A DNA stretch of 64,000 nt from an uncultured Lactobacillus sp. (GTDB lineage Bacteria > Bacillota > Bacilli > Lactobacillales > Lactobacillaceae): assembly GCF_910589175.1 (NCBI RefSeq), contig NZ_CAJURR010000008.1, forward strand, positions 1-64,000, given 5' to 3'. This document shows, piece after piece, positions 1-7,910 of this stretch. The notes below the pieces were generated by a model. It saw only the letters and a list, made by a program, of their open reading frames with translations, was not told where the DNA came from and ran no database searches. The number at the start of each line of letters is the position of its first letter. The first letter of the stretch is position 1. A program made the position numbers and the translations under genes.

Positions 1-51
1 TGATCCGTATTTCAACGGACTAGATGTAATATCATGCCCGACACACATAAG

Positions 52-90
52 AAAAAGGCTCTACGTTCAATTTGAACGGGAGCTTTTTTG
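52..90. terminator. hairpin terminator of an upstream transcript
   Basis: The inner stem is CGTTCA/TGAACG and the outer stem is GCTC/GAGC, followed by a T-run; A's on the other side could make it work in both directions. It probably ends a transcript that begins left of the window. I see no gene in positions 1-283. Confidence 0.6.
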
Positions 91-215
91 ATTTTGAACC
101 TTTGTATCGTGATACCGATAATCATTAAAAGAAATATACAATTCCATCAGTTTCTGCTCCCTTAAGTGTATTCCGGAGTTTCATGGATTTACCAAAATCT
201 TGTAGATCTTATCAT

Positions 216-264
216 TTGACATCTTTTATTTTATATAATAATGTATCAGCAAAAGATACATTAT
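216..264 (+). promoter_or_regulatory. promoter region with palindromic operator of the Rrf2 regulator
   Basis: A perfect inverted repeat, ATAATGTATC - 7 nt - GATACATTAT, lies at 238-264, between a TATAAT at 234-239 and the ribosome site of the Rrf2 gene. A TTGACA at 216-221 is only 12 bp from that TATAAT, so the exact promoter is uncertain. The position suits autorepression by the Rrf2 protein. A shorter GTATC-2-GATAC copy lies at 104-115. Confidence 0.6.
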
Positions 265-283
265 CTACTTAGGAGTATTTTAG

Positions 284-733
284 ATGAAAGATACCAAATT
301 TTCCATTGCAATCCATATTCTATCCATGATCGCGCTTAGTCCACACCCTATCAATTCAGTTGACATTGCGAAAAGCGTTGGCACAAATCCAAGCTATATT
401 CGGAAAATAATGAGCCTACTCAAAGATCATAAAATCATAGAGAGCCACCGTGGAAAAACCGGAATTCAATTGCTGGTCGATCCCGCTCAATTAGATCTCC
501 TCACTATTTACAAAATTGTTGAAGAAGACGATCCTCATATTTTTCAAGTTCATCAAAATGCAAATGCAGAATGCCCTGTCGGTCGCAATATTGTTAATGC
601 CGTCTTCCCATTTTTAGATGATGCCGAAAAACGGCTCCAGCATTCTTTGAACCATGATACTTTAGCAGACGTAATTGAAAGACTAAAACAATTAGAAAGA
701 AGTAGAAATCATGAAAGCAGCTCAACTAATTAA
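284..733 (+). CDS. Rrf2 family transcriptional regulator (YwnA-like)
   Basis: The 149-residue protein has an N-terminal winged helix (about residues 5-65; the stretch SVDIAKSVGTNPSYIRKIMS is the helix-turn-helix) and a helical C-terminal half, the usual Rrf2 length. Only one cysteine is visible (in AECPVGR), so an iron-sulfur-binding IscR/NsrR type is unlikely; redox or electrophile sensing as in YwnA/YwgB types is possible. It overlaps the next gene by 23 bp, so the two are one operon, and the upstream palindrome suggests autoregulation. The family is clear; the signal is unknown. Confidence 0.85.
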   Translation: MKDTKFSIAIHILSMIALSPHPINSVDIAKSVGTNPSYIRKIMSLLKDHKIIESHRGKTGIQLLVDPAQLDLLTIYKIVEEDDPHIFQVHQNANAECPVGRNIVNAVFPFLDDAEKRLQHSLNHDTLADVIERLKQLERSRNHESSSTN

Positions 734-1709
734 ATATGATAAAAAAGATCCTTTAATTGAAATTCGAGATATTAATTCTCAACCACTTGGTGCACATGAC
801 TTACTTATCAAGACCAAAATTGCAGCTGTCAATCCTTTGGACAACCTTATCTCTCATGGAGATCTTAAATTGGTCGTTCCGTACAAGTTACCTCAAACTA
901 TGGGAAATGAATTCGTGGGAATTATAGAAAAAGTTGGTCCTGAAGTTACTAATTTCAAGATTGGCGATCGTATTTTTGCACGTAACCCAGTAGATAACAT
1001 TGGTGCTTTTGCTCAAAAAATTGTTATCAACGAAAAAGCTGTGGCTAAAGTTCCTGAATACTTAAGTGATCAAGAAGCTGCTGCTGTTCCTTTAACTGCA
1101 TTAACAGCAATGCAGGCTTTTCAACTTTTGAATCTAAAAGCTGGGCAAACTCTTTTCATTTCTGGAGGATCTGGAAGTTTTGGCGCAATGGCAATTCCTT
1201 TAGCGATTGCGCAAGGCTACAAAGTCATTACTACAGGAAACGAAACTAGTCGTGCTCGTTTAGAAAAATTGGGCGTTGAAAAGTTTCTTAATTATAAAAC
1301 CGAAGATTATACTAAAGCTGTGGCTAATGTAGATGCAGTAATTGATACCATTGGAGGAGAAGAAACTGTTAAGCAACTTTCTATTCTTAAAAATAGCGGC
1401 GAGATTGTTTCGCTGAAAGGACTGCCAAATAGGGAATTTGCTAAGAAAATGAATATGGGATTGGCTAAGGAACGGCTTTTTAATGTAGCTGCTCGCAAAA
1501 TTGAAAAAGAAGCAAAAAAACGCAACCAAAATTACCACTTCATCTTTGTTCAGGCTAATGGTCAACAGCTCGAGGAAGCTGCTAAGATTTTAGAGAAGAA
1601 CCAAATTCATCCCCTCATTGGAAATCAATATTCTCTTACTGAAGTCAATGCAGCTTTAGCCGATGTTGCTCACAGAAAAAGTCTTGGAAAAGTGATTATC
1701 AATTTTTAA
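711..1709 (+). CDS. zinc-independent MDR-family alcohol dehydrogenase / quinone oxidoreductase
   Basis: The 332-residue protein has the medium-chain dehydrogenase/reductase fold: an N-terminal GroES-like domain (about 1-120) and a Rossmann domain with the NAD(P)H motif SGGSGSFGAMA near residue 150. The cysteine cluster for structural zinc is absent, as in quinone oxidoreductases. It probably reduces quinones or reactive carbonyls with NADPH in the cytoplasm. The start lies inside the end of the Rrf2 gene, implying coupled translation and control by that regulator. The substrate cannot be read from sequence. Confidence 0.85.
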   Translation: MKAAQLIKYDKKDPLIEIRDINSQPLGAHDLLIKTKIAAVNPLDNLISHGDLKLVVPYKLPQTMGNEFVGIIEKVGPEVTNFKIGDRIFARNPVDNIGAFAQKIVINEKAVAKVPEYLSDQEAAAVPLTALTAMQAFQLLNLKAGQTLFISGGSGSFGAMAIPLAIAQGYKVITTGNETSRARLEKLGVEKFLNYKTEDYTKAVANVDAVIDTIGGEETVKQLSILKNSGEIVSLKGLPNREFAKKMNMGLAKERLFNVAARKIEKEAKKRNQNYHFIFVQANGQQLEEAAKILEKNQIHPLIGNQYSLTEVNAALADVAHRKSLGKVIINF

Positions 1710-1712
1710 AGC

Positions 1713-1757
1713 AAAAAGGTCATTACATCTAGAATTTCTAGTGTAATGACCTTTTTA
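1713..1757. terminator. bidirectional terminator between convergent genes
   Basis: The arms AAAAAGGTCATTACA and TGTAATGACCTTTTT form a 15-bp stem with A- and T-runs on both sides. It serves the oxidoreductase (+) and the acetyltransferase (-), whose stop codon lies inside the right arm. Confidence 0.9.
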
Positions 1758-2258
1758 TTTTCCTAATTTCCTTACCATATTGTAGCTATTTACGTCTTCT
1801 GGATCAGGAATATCATCGCTAGTCTTGCCTTCATTAACAAAACCACGCGTTTCATAAAAATGGAAGAGCTTAGGTAAACAAGTCAGCGTAACTTCACGTC
1901 TATCCTGTTCTTGAGCAATCTTGCATAATTCTTCAATCAAAGCTGATGCAATCCCTTGCTTACGATATTTTTTTCTAGTCACCAAACTTAAAATCGTTTG
2001 ATAAGGATACTGTGCATTATTCGGCTTATTTTTAAAATACAGCTCATCCTTAATGTAGCGATCTTTACTTACTGGACCAAAAACGTGTCCCACTACTTTT
2101 CCATCAACTTCCGCAACTAAAAAAGTATCTGGATAGTTTTCAATTCGGCCGATCATATCCTTACGCGTCATTTCTTCTGACATATGAAAAGCACTTGATT
2201 CAAGTTCAACAATTGCATCTAGGTCATCTATTTTTACAGTACGAATATTTAAGGTCAT
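1755..2258 (-). CDS. GNAT family N-acetyltransferase
   Basis: The 167-residue protein has the GNAT fold: N-terminal strand IRTVKIDDLDAIVELE, acetyl-CoA loop RKKYRKQGIASALIEEL (motif A, about residues 95-111), and a C-terminal FYETRGFVNEG strand typical of the family. It transfers an acetyl group from acetyl-CoA to an unknown amine. An AAGGAG ribosome site precedes the ATG. It stands alone, with a terminator behind it. Confidence 0.85.
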   Translation of the reverse strand: MTLNIRTVKIDDLDAIVELESSAFHMSEEMTRKDMIGRIENYPDTFLVAEVDGKVVGHVFGPVSKDRYIKDELYFKNKPNNAQYPYQTILSLVTRKKYRKQGIASALIEELCKIAQEQDRREVTLTCLPKLFHFYETRGFVNEGKTSDDIPDPEDVNSYNMVRKLGK

Positions 2259-2282
2259 CTGTTCTCCTTACAGTTATGTTTT

Positions 2283-2672
2283 CTATTTTAGATTTCTTTT
2301 CTTAATCCTATCATTGATTCGGTCTACCGTCTTTTTTTGTTCTAAAAGACAAATGAGCCAAATTATTCCATACATTAAAATGAATATTACAATACTACTT
2401 ATATTAATAGACCATTGATTAATAATAGCCATAAATATAAATAATATAAATGTACCTACAAAATGAATCGCAAAAGCCGCACTCATTGGCAAGTCAGTTT
2501 TAAAAATCATCGAAAGCAGGCCAATCACACCAGAAATTCCAAGAATAGAAATTGTTCCCTTAGCAGTTAGAGCTATTCCGGAATAAAGGAAAGTCATAAT
2601 GCATACATAGCAGATTGCTCCAAATCCCATTCCTGTGAAAAAATAATCTACGCATTTTCCAAACCATTTCAT
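2283..2672 (-). CDS. DUF3021 family membrane protein
   Basis: The 129-residue protein has four predicted membrane segments and a charged C-terminal tail (QKKTVDRINDRIKKRN). It follows the LytTR gene by 1 bp. DUF3021 proteins are commonly encoded beside LytTR regulators; in streptococcal LytTR regulatory systems such as HdrRM and BrsRM, a small membrane protein restrains the partner regulator. That role is an inference here. Confidence 0.75.
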   Translation of the reverse strand: MKWFGKCVDYFFTGMGFGAICYVCIMTFLYSGIALTAKGTISILGISGVIGLLSMIFKTDLPMSAAFAIHFVGTFILFIFMAIINQWSINISSIVIFILMYGIIWLICLLEQKKTVDRINDRIKKRNLK

Positions 2673-2673
2673 T

Positions 2674-3123
2674 CTAAAGCCCCAGCTCTCTTTCTAAATC
2701 TGGCAAATACCGACGCGAAACATCAGTCTTTAATCCTTCTGCTAAAATCGCGACCATATTTCCAGCAAAACCACTTTCTAATGATTCCAAATAATTTAAA
2801 TTAATAACAGAATGACGTGAAACTTGTACAAAATCATCATTCAAGTTTTCCAAAATCTGATACAACCGCCCTGTCGTTTTCACTACTTCACTAACTGTGT
2901 AATAAGTTATACTGGTACCCTGAACTTCGACTTTGATCAATTCATCCCTTTTAACTGTAACTATCCGATCACTCGTTTTTACAGGTAAAAGGTTTCGCTC
3001 TCTTTTACCAAATTTATTCACATAATTGATTAGTCGCTTAACTGTGCCACTTTCTGCACTTGCTCTAACTTCAACCTCTATCTCATCCTGCAAAGATGGG
3101 TCTATTTGAAACTTAACTTTCAA
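2674..3123 (-). CDS. LytTR-domain DNA-binding regulator
   Basis: The 149-residue protein has a C-terminal LytTR domain (about 45-145; motifs IVTVKRDELIKVEV, FVQVSRHSVINLNYLE and DVSRRYLPDLE) and no receiver domain, so it is not a classical response regulator. The start codon is TTG and overlaps the permease gene by 11 bp. It sits between an ABC exporter and a DUF3021 membrane protein, so it likely senses through those partners and controls the operon through the direct repeats upstream of the ATPase gene. Confidence 0.85.
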   Translation of the reverse strand: MKVKFQIDPSLQDEIEVEVRASAESGTVKRLINYVNKFGKRERNLLPVKTSDRIVTVKRDELIKVEVQGTSITYYTVSEVVKTTGRLYQILENLNDDFVQVSRHSVINLNYLESLESGFAGNMVAILAEGLKTDVSRRYLPDLERELGL

Positions 3124-3979
3124 TTTGAACTTTTCTCTTTCCTATTGCCAGTGAAGCAAGAACAATAACTATGCTTAAAAGCATACTCATTCCAATCATC
3201 ACATAGCCTGTATCTGCACGCGTTAACTGATAGCCATTAATCTTAAAATGAATTCCTAAATAGTTAACCATTGTATTTCTTACACTCGCTGGCATTTGAC
3301 TTTCGCTAATTTTATTTAAAAACAAACTTCTCAAAGCAGAAGCTTCATAACTACTTGGGACTAATTTTACCAAATTTTGCGCAGTAGAAGACAAAGTTCC
3401 ATATGGCATATAAGTTGCCACAGCAAATCCAGCAATTGCCCCAATGACTGCCGATAAACGACTAAAGGTAGTTGAAGAATGAATAAAGAGCACAATTATT
3501 TCATTGAGCAGTGTGGCTCCAATTGCTCCTAATGCCATGAAAATTAGTGCTAATAAGCTATTTTCAAGTGAGATATTAATCTTATCGACAATTGTAAAGT
3601 AAACGTCCATCACTACAAATGTGATAATTTGCATTAAGAAACTAACGATTGAACTCGACAAAACATAGGCCAAATTTTGCTTTGAAAGAGAAAGATCAGT
3701 CAAACGCATATCATCAGCAGTGCGTGTTTCTCGATCCTTTACTAATTGACCTAGTGCTTGAAAAGAAGTCGTAATTCCTGCAATTGCTACAATTCCTGCC
3801 ATCATCCATAAATCAAGTAATTGCGTCTCATTTGTTACATGTTGCCATGAACTTTCTAAATTTTTCTGCAAAAATCCAATATATATAAAGAATGCAATCA
3901 ATGCTCCAAAGCATGACATAATTACACCGGGAATGTTAGAAAAATAAATCTTGATATTTCTTTTAACTAAAGCAAACAT
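3113..3979 (-). CDS. ABC-2 type transporter permease
   Basis: The 288-residue protein has about six membrane segments and the ABC-2 arrangement, with the coupling region DLWMMAGIVAIAGITTSFQA and a conserved VKDRETRTADDMRLTDLS cytoplasmic stretch. It overlaps the ATPase gene by 1 bp and the LytTR gene by 11 bp, so all are translated together. It probably exports a drug, peptide or lipid; the cargo is not evident. Confidence 0.85.
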   Translation of the reverse strand: MFALVKRNIKIYFSNIPGVIMSCFGALIAFFIYIGFLQKNLESSWQHVTNETQLLDLWMMAGIVAIAGITTSFQALGQLVKDRETRTADDMRLTDLSLSKQNLAYVLSSSIVSFLMQIITFVVMDVYFTIVDKINISLENSLLALIFMALGAIGATLLNEIIVLFIHSSTTFSRLSAVIGAIAGFAVATYMPYGTLSSTAQNLVKLVPSSYEASALRSLFLNKISESQMPASVRNTMVNYLGIHFKINGYQLTRADTGYVMIGMSMLLSIVIVLASLAIGKRKVQIES

Positions 3980-4824
3980 TATTGAAGTTCCTTTCCTGTA
4001 ATCTTGATAAAGGCATCATTGATTGAGCCTTTGTGATATTCAAAATCCTCAATCTGATTTTTATTTTTAATCAAAAAATCAATTACTTGACTTGAATCTA
4101 ATGCATCGAGCTCAAATTTATTCTCCTTAAGAGTTTTAGAATGAAGCGGCTGTTTTGCATCTTTCATCTTCCCTGTCAATTTACTTGGTGCATATTTTTC
4201 TTTAATTTGACTCGCAGATCCTTTAGCCAAAATATTACCATTTTCTAAGATGTACATTTGATCAGCATTTTCCGCTTCTTCAAGATAATGCGTAGTTAAG
4301 AAAATCGTTAACCCTTGTTCTTTCTGCAATTTTTGAAGTAGATTCCAAATCACCAATCTTGTCTGTAAATCAAGTCCTGTAGTCGGCTCATCCAAAAATA
4401 ACAAATCTGGATGATCAATTAAAGCTCGCGCAATATCAACTCTTCTTCTTTGGCCACCAGATAAAGTTCCATATTTTTGATTTATAAATTTCTTTATTCC
4501 AATTAATTCAATTAATTGTTCTAGCCAATCTTTAGAGAAAGTTTTGTACATTTTAGCTCTCAGATACAGATTATCTTTAACCGTTAAGTTGTTATCTAGG
4601 ACGCTATCTTGAAAAACTACTCCGATTTTCAAATTAGGGGCATAGGTAATTGTTCCAGAAGTTGGCTTCAACAGCCCCGTCAAGATGTTAATTGTCGTCG
4701 ACTTCCCTGCGCCGTTAGTTCCAAGATAGGCAACCAATTGACCCCGATCAATTTTAAGATCGACATTGTTTAAGGCTAATTTTTCGCCATATTTTTTAGT
4801 TAAACCATAAGTTTCAATAAGCAT
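3979..4824 (-). CDS. ABC transporter ATP-binding protein
   Basis: The 281-residue ATPase has Walker A GTNGAGKST, signature LSGGQRRRVD, Walker B LLFLDEPTTGLD and a switch histidine in LTTHYLEE. I place the start at 4824 (MLIETYGL), where AGGAAG is well spaced; an in-frame start 93 bp upstream would run through the promoter and the LytTR repeats. It energises the adjacent permease. First gene of the ATPase-permease-LytTR-DUF3021 operon. Confidence 0.9.
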   Translation of the reverse strand: MLIETYGLTKKYGEKLALNNVDLKIDRGQLVAYLGTNGAGKSTTINILTGLLKPTSGTITYAPNLKIGVVFQDSVLDNNLTVKDNLYLRAKMYKTFSKDWLEQLIELIGIKKFINQKYGTLSGGQRRRVDIARALIDHPDLLFLDEPTTGLDLQTRLVIWNLLQKLQKEQGLTIFLTTHYLEEAENADQMYILENGNILAKGSASQIKEKYAPSKLTGKMKDAKQPLHSKTLKENKFELDALDSSQVIDFLIKNKNQIEDFEYHKGSINDAFIKITGKELQ

Positions 4825-4855
4825 GTAATTACTTCCTTTTATTTGATTTAAGTAA

Positions 4856-4924
4856 AGAATAATCAAATAAGCCGAAACTGTACCGTCATTTCTAATAAGT
4901 GGCAAAAGTAAAAACATAAACGGC
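4856..4924 (-). promoter_or_regulatory. LytTR-type direct repeats and -10 upstream of the ABC operon
   Basis: On the minus strand, GCCGTTTAT (4916-4924) and GCCACTTAT (4895-4903) are direct repeats spaced exactly 21 bp start to start, two helical turns, as for LytTR sites. A TATTCT -10 lies at 4856-4861 with no good -35, as expected for an activated promoter. Confidence 0.55.
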
Positions 4925-4940
4925 TAAATTTAGAACATAA

Positions 4941-4970
4941 AAAAACTCACAAACTTAATTGTGAGTTTTA
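4941..4970. terminator. hairpin terminator
   Basis: The stem AAAACTCACAA/TTGTGAGTTTT has A- and T-runs on both sides. It separates the 5008-6180 gene's upstream neighbours and could end minus-strand transcription of that gene. Confidence 0.75.
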
Positions 4971-5007
4971 ATTTTCAAGATATGTTTATATTTATTCCTC
5001 TTGATAA

Positions 5008-6180
5008 CTATTCCTTAGTATTTTCGCGATCCTTGAATTTAACTTTCAACTTAATTACCCGATCCATATGCAGTAAATTAGGATTCTGACGGTATAATGC
5101 TGTAGCGGATTCAAACAACATATAAATTTCACCATCTTTACCAATAATTTGTTCCATATATGGCGGTAAAATAATGGTTTTATCTGCTTCAGAAAGATCA
5201 AGATTGTAATTTGGCTTATTCAATTTATTTTTAAAGATTAATAGCTGGGAATTTAAATCACCATATGAAGTAGATAGTAAAATATCATTTCTATCAAAAC
5301 TAATTCCTTGAATTTGAGAGTAAGTTGACCAGTTTTCACTAGGAAGAGCTAAACCATCTTGCATTTTATCTTTTTTAAATAGTCCTTTTTTATTAAGTTT
5401 ATAGGCAAAAAGTTGCCCACCTTGGACCTTATCAAAGTAGCCGATATAGAGTTTATTCTTATGATAAGTCATATAAGATGTTCGAAGTGGTTCTGATAAG
5501 TTAGTACCATGCTCAAATTTTATTGGCTTTTTCTGTTTCTTAAAATTATATTTTTCAATTTCTTTCAGTGTTACAGATTGAACTTGTGCTCGCTGCTCTT
5601 GATTAATAGTGGCTACCCATAGACGCTTATGATCTTCGTCATAAGTAATTCCCCCAACATGATCAATATTATTTAAGGCAATTGTTTTTACAAAGCGGCC
5701 AGTCTTAAAATCTAACACCCAAAGAACTGAATCAAACGTCTTGCTTTTACTATAAGCTGAAATAATCAAATATTTATGGTCAATAATCGCTAAGCCCTGC
5801 GGATCCATATCATATGCAATCCCTGGTTGTCCCTGACCAGGAGGAGTATATTTAATTGCTGCTGACTGAATCAAACCAGGAATTACATAGAAAGTTGGTT
5901 TTTGCTTAAAATTCAAGTTTTTATAAATATCTGGGTAATTTTGGGATAATAAATTTTTGAATTCTTTAGTTGTATAGGAAGCGGGCCGAGTACTAGTGTT
6001 GTCAATTAAAGCAGGTTGAGGTTTTAATTTATGATGTGGAGTTTTCTTTTTAGAATTATTAACACTCCAAACTGTAGCAACTATTCCGCATAAAATTAAA
6101 ATTATTCCTACGATCAACCATCGAGAAACTTTTTTTGAAGTTAACTTTTTTGGCAAAAAGCTTTTCTCCTTTCTTTTCAA
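5008..6180 (-). CDS. membrane-anchored protein of unknown function, beta-propeller-like
   Basis: I do not recognise a named family. The 390-residue protein begins with a basic stretch and one membrane segment (RWLIVGIILILCGIVATVW, about 20-39), then a large extracellular part. That part has repeated patterns such as LAIIDHKYLIISAY, VLWVLDFKTGRFVKTIAL and HVGGITYDEDHKRLWVATI, which look like NHL/YncE-type propeller blades. N-in orientation is expected. It is monocistronic with an AGGAG ribosome site. Confidence 0.6.
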   Translation of the reverse strand: MKRKEKSFLPKKLTSKKVSRWLIVGIILILCGIVATVWSVNNSKKKTPHHKLKPQPALIDNTSTRPASYTTKEFKNLLSQNYPDIYKNLNFKQKPTFYVIPGLIQSAAIKYTPPGQGQPGIAYDMDPQGLAIIDHKYLIISAYSKSKTFDSVLWVLDFKTGRFVKTIALNNIDHVGGITYDEDHKRLWVATINQEQRAQVQSVTLKEIEKYNFKKQKKPIKFEHGTNLSEPLRTSYMTYHKNKLYIGYFDKVQGGQLFAYKLNKKGLFKKDKMQDGLALPSENWSTYSQIQGISFDRNDILLSTSYGDLNSQLLIFKNKLNKPNYNLDLSEADKTIILPPYMEQIIGKDGEIYMLFESATALYRQNPNLLHMDRVIKLKVKFKDRENTKE

Positions 6181-6342
6181 TGAGAAAATATTATTTTATG
6201 AGTATCTTCTTCTGTAACTAATATTAATATTTTTACAATAGAATGTTTTATTTTCTCTATTCAGCTCATAGTAATTAACAATTCTTAGTCTCAGTCTATC
6301 AAAAATAGTAATAAATTTGTATCGTCAATTATTTATTACTTT

Positions 6343-6384
6343 ATGTAAAATATACTTTACATTAGAAAAACAATACTTTACAAT
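6343..6384 (+). promoter_or_regulatory. promoter with inverted and direct repeats for the DUF2178-Xre operon
   Basis: The -35 TTTACA (6356-6361), a 17-bp spacer and the -10 TACAAT (6379-6384) form a good promoter. ATGTAAA-6-TTTACAT (6343-6362) is an inverted repeat covering the -35. ATACTTTACA occurs twice, at 6352 and 6373, 21 bp apart. This suggests an operator for the small Xre protein of the operon. Confidence 0.6.
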
Positions 6385-6421
6385 TACATCATAAAATGAA
6401 TCATGAAAGAAGATAAAAAAT

Positions 6422-6895
6422 ATGAATTCAATGGATACAAACACAATAGCCGTTATAGGAGGAATTCTTATTGGTTTGATAGCTGTTATAGGATTAAGAA
6501 AATCTAATCCTACAAAGTTTGATGAAAGGCAAAAAATGATTCGCGGTCGTGGATATAAATATGGTTTTATTTCAATGATGTTAGCAGATATTACCGTCTA
6601 CCTACTCTCTAACCTAATGCCAATTCCTAGATTTTTCTTTGTCTTAATTCCAATTTTCATAAGTGATCTCATTTTTATGACTTATACAATTTTAAACCAT
6701 GCCTATTATGGTTATAACAAAAAGAACAATACTCCAATACTTTTAACAGTATTAGGTATTATCTGGTTAATAGCTGTTTTTATCAATCCTTCTTTAGAAG
6801 ATAAAATTACAAATGGTTTTCTAAGTCTTATCTGCTTAATTCCAGCAGTTTCTATTTGGATTGATCGCTATAAAACTGAGAGAGATGATGAATAG
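6422..6895 (+). CDS. DUF2178-like membrane protein
   Basis: The 157-residue protein has about four to five membrane segments and a charged loop, KSNPTKFDERQKMIRGRGYKYGF, typical of DUF2178 proteins, which sit next to small Xre regulators. A GAAAGAAG ribosome site precedes the first ATG; an in-frame ATG three codons later is possible. The next gene begins immediately after its stop, so the two form an operon. Function unknown. Confidence 0.65.
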   Translation: MNSMDTNTIAVIGGILIGLIAVIGLRKSNPTKFDERQKMIRGRGYKYGFISMMLADITVYLLSNLMPIPRFFFVLIPIFISDLIFMTYTILNHAYYGYNKKNNTPILLTVLGIIWLIAVFINPSLEDKITNGFLSLICLIPAVSIWIDRYKTERDDE

Positions 6896-7099
6896 ATGAA
6901 AAACCTAAGAATGAAAGCTGCTCGCGCAGGTAAAGATTTATCACAGCAGGAATTAGCCGACAAAGTAGAGGTATCACGTCAAACCATTTCATCAATTGAA
7001 AAAGGTGACTACAATCCAACGATTAATCTATGTATCAAAATTTGCCAGGTTTTAGATAAAAAATTAGATGATCTTTTTTGGCCAGAGGATCAAAATTAA
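6896..7099 (+). CDS. small Xre family transcriptional regulator
   Basis: The 67-residue protein is essentially a single helix-turn-helix domain (LSQQELADKVEVSRQTISSI, then EKGDYNPTINLCIKICQVL), like Bacillus YozG. It starts directly at the preceding stop codon, so it is co-expressed with the membrane protein and probably represses their promoter. Confidence 0.9.
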   Translation: MKNLRMKAARAGKDLSQQELADKVEVSRQTISSIEKGDYNPTINLCIKICQVLDKKLDDLFWPEDQN

Positions 7100-7127
7100 A
7101 AAAGAGTTCTGACGAACTCTTTTTTAT
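7098..7127 (+). terminator. terminator of the DUF2178-Xre operon
   Basis: AGAGTTC-TGAC-GAACTCT is followed by a T-run; the hairpin begins at the stop codon of the Xre gene. Confidence 0.9.
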
Positions 7128-7217
7128 TAGCGTTATAACTTTCATCACTTGTACAAAAAATTTTATTAGAATGTTGTTTTTTATTTCCAGAGATGAAATC
7201 TAAGGATAATTAGTCAG

Positions 7218-7310
7218 ATGAGCATATACGAGGCTATCTCGTTAATGCTGTTGTTTGGTACTTTTGTGTTAGCTTTGCTAACATATATCGATCATCACAA
7301 CAAAAAATAA
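7218..7310 (+). CDS. putative holin-like type I toxin (copy 1)
   Basis: This 30-codon gene encodes a single hydrophobic helix (SLMLLFGTFVLALLTYI) with a short polar tail ending HHNKK, matching the Hol_Tox family of small membrane toxins. An AAGGA lies 11 nt before the ATG. Its 3' end overlaps the end of an antisense RNA on the minus strand, the standard layout of a type I toxin-antitoxin locus. A second, frameshifted copy lies at 10484-10577. Confidence 0.8.
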   Translation: MSIYEAISLMLLFGTFVLALLTYIDHHNKK

Positions 7311-7431
7311 AAAACGCCGCTCTACCTATAACTTTGGCGAGTTATAGAGCGACATTTTCATTGTCTTTATAATCAAAGCCACCGCTCTTAAAGCGGGCTG
7401 CAAAGGAGATCATAAAATCTCCTTTTTCTTT
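7302..7431 (-). ncRNA. predicted antisense RNA antitoxin (copy 1)
   Basis: An extended -10, TGCTATGAT, on the minus strand (7438-7446) predicts a start near 7431. The RNA runs toward the toxin and ends in a hairpin with arms CGCTCTA/TAGAGCG (7318-7351) followed by a long T-run complementary to the last toxin codons. A second stem, CCGCT/AGCGG, lies near 7382-7396. Overlap with the toxin mRNA is about 120 nt. Confidence 0.65.
7402..7427 (+). terminator. terminator of toxin mRNA (copy 1)
   Basis: GGAGAT-6-ATCTCC is followed by TTTTT. It ends the toxin transcript just inside the antitoxin start. Confidence 0.7.
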
Positions 7432-7455
7432 ACCTAAATCATAGCATATTTTTCG

Positions 7456-7485
7456 AAAAAGCCCGTAAATTAATTGCGAGCTTTT
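7456..7485 (-). terminator. terminator of yjdF
   Basis: On the minus strand GCTCG and CGGGC pair around an AT-rich loop and are followed by TTTTT. A close relative lies at 10320-10352. Confidence 0.7.
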
Positions 7486-7490
7486 GTTTA

Positions 7491-7904
7491 TTAATGACCT
7501 CGATGTTTTTTTCGACGTTTAATTTGTTTTTGTAAAAAGCGCTCTTTTTGCATTTCACGTTTTTTATCTTTATTCATCTTTTTTCTAGTTATTTTCGATT
7601 TCTCAAATTGCTTTTTTAAAGCTTGTTGAGCTTTAGTACCAATTCCACGTTCCCGAACTTCTTTATGGGCTAATCTTTGAGCTCTTTTGGGGTTAATATG
7701 ATGCATTACTTCCTGATCTAGAGTTGATTTGCTAAATTGTAAGTCAGAATAATGCTCATTCACCAAGTTAATTATTTTTGGCATCGTTGGCAATGAAGTT
7801 CCCATATTAACTTGAGCCACTTTATACTGAGTACCATCGAATTGTTCAAAAATCGCTTTATAGAATGGTTCATCAAAAATAATAGTTAATACACCTTTAA
7901 TCAC
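7491..7904 (-). CDS. yjdF: YjdF family protein (DUF2992)
   Basis: The 137-residue protein matches YjdF: an N-terminal half MIKGVLTIIFDEPFYKAIFE with ordered fold and a very basic C-terminal tail (about 75-137, rich in K and R) suggesting nucleic-acid contact. The start codon is GTG, 7 nt behind a strong AGGAGG. In Firmicutes this gene is typically controlled by the yjdF (azaaromatic) riboswitch, and the upstream leader has that form. Its biochemical role is unknown; a part in coping with azaaromatic toxins is proposed for the family. Confidence 0.85.
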   Translation of the reverse strand: MIKGVLTIIFDEPFYKAIFEQFDGTQYKVAQVNMGTSLPTMPKIINLVNEHYSDLQFSKSTLDQEVMHHINPKRAQRLAHKEVRERGIGTKAQQALKKQFEKSKITRKKMNKDKKREMQKERFLQKQIKRRKKHRGH

Positions 7905-7910
7905 TATGTA

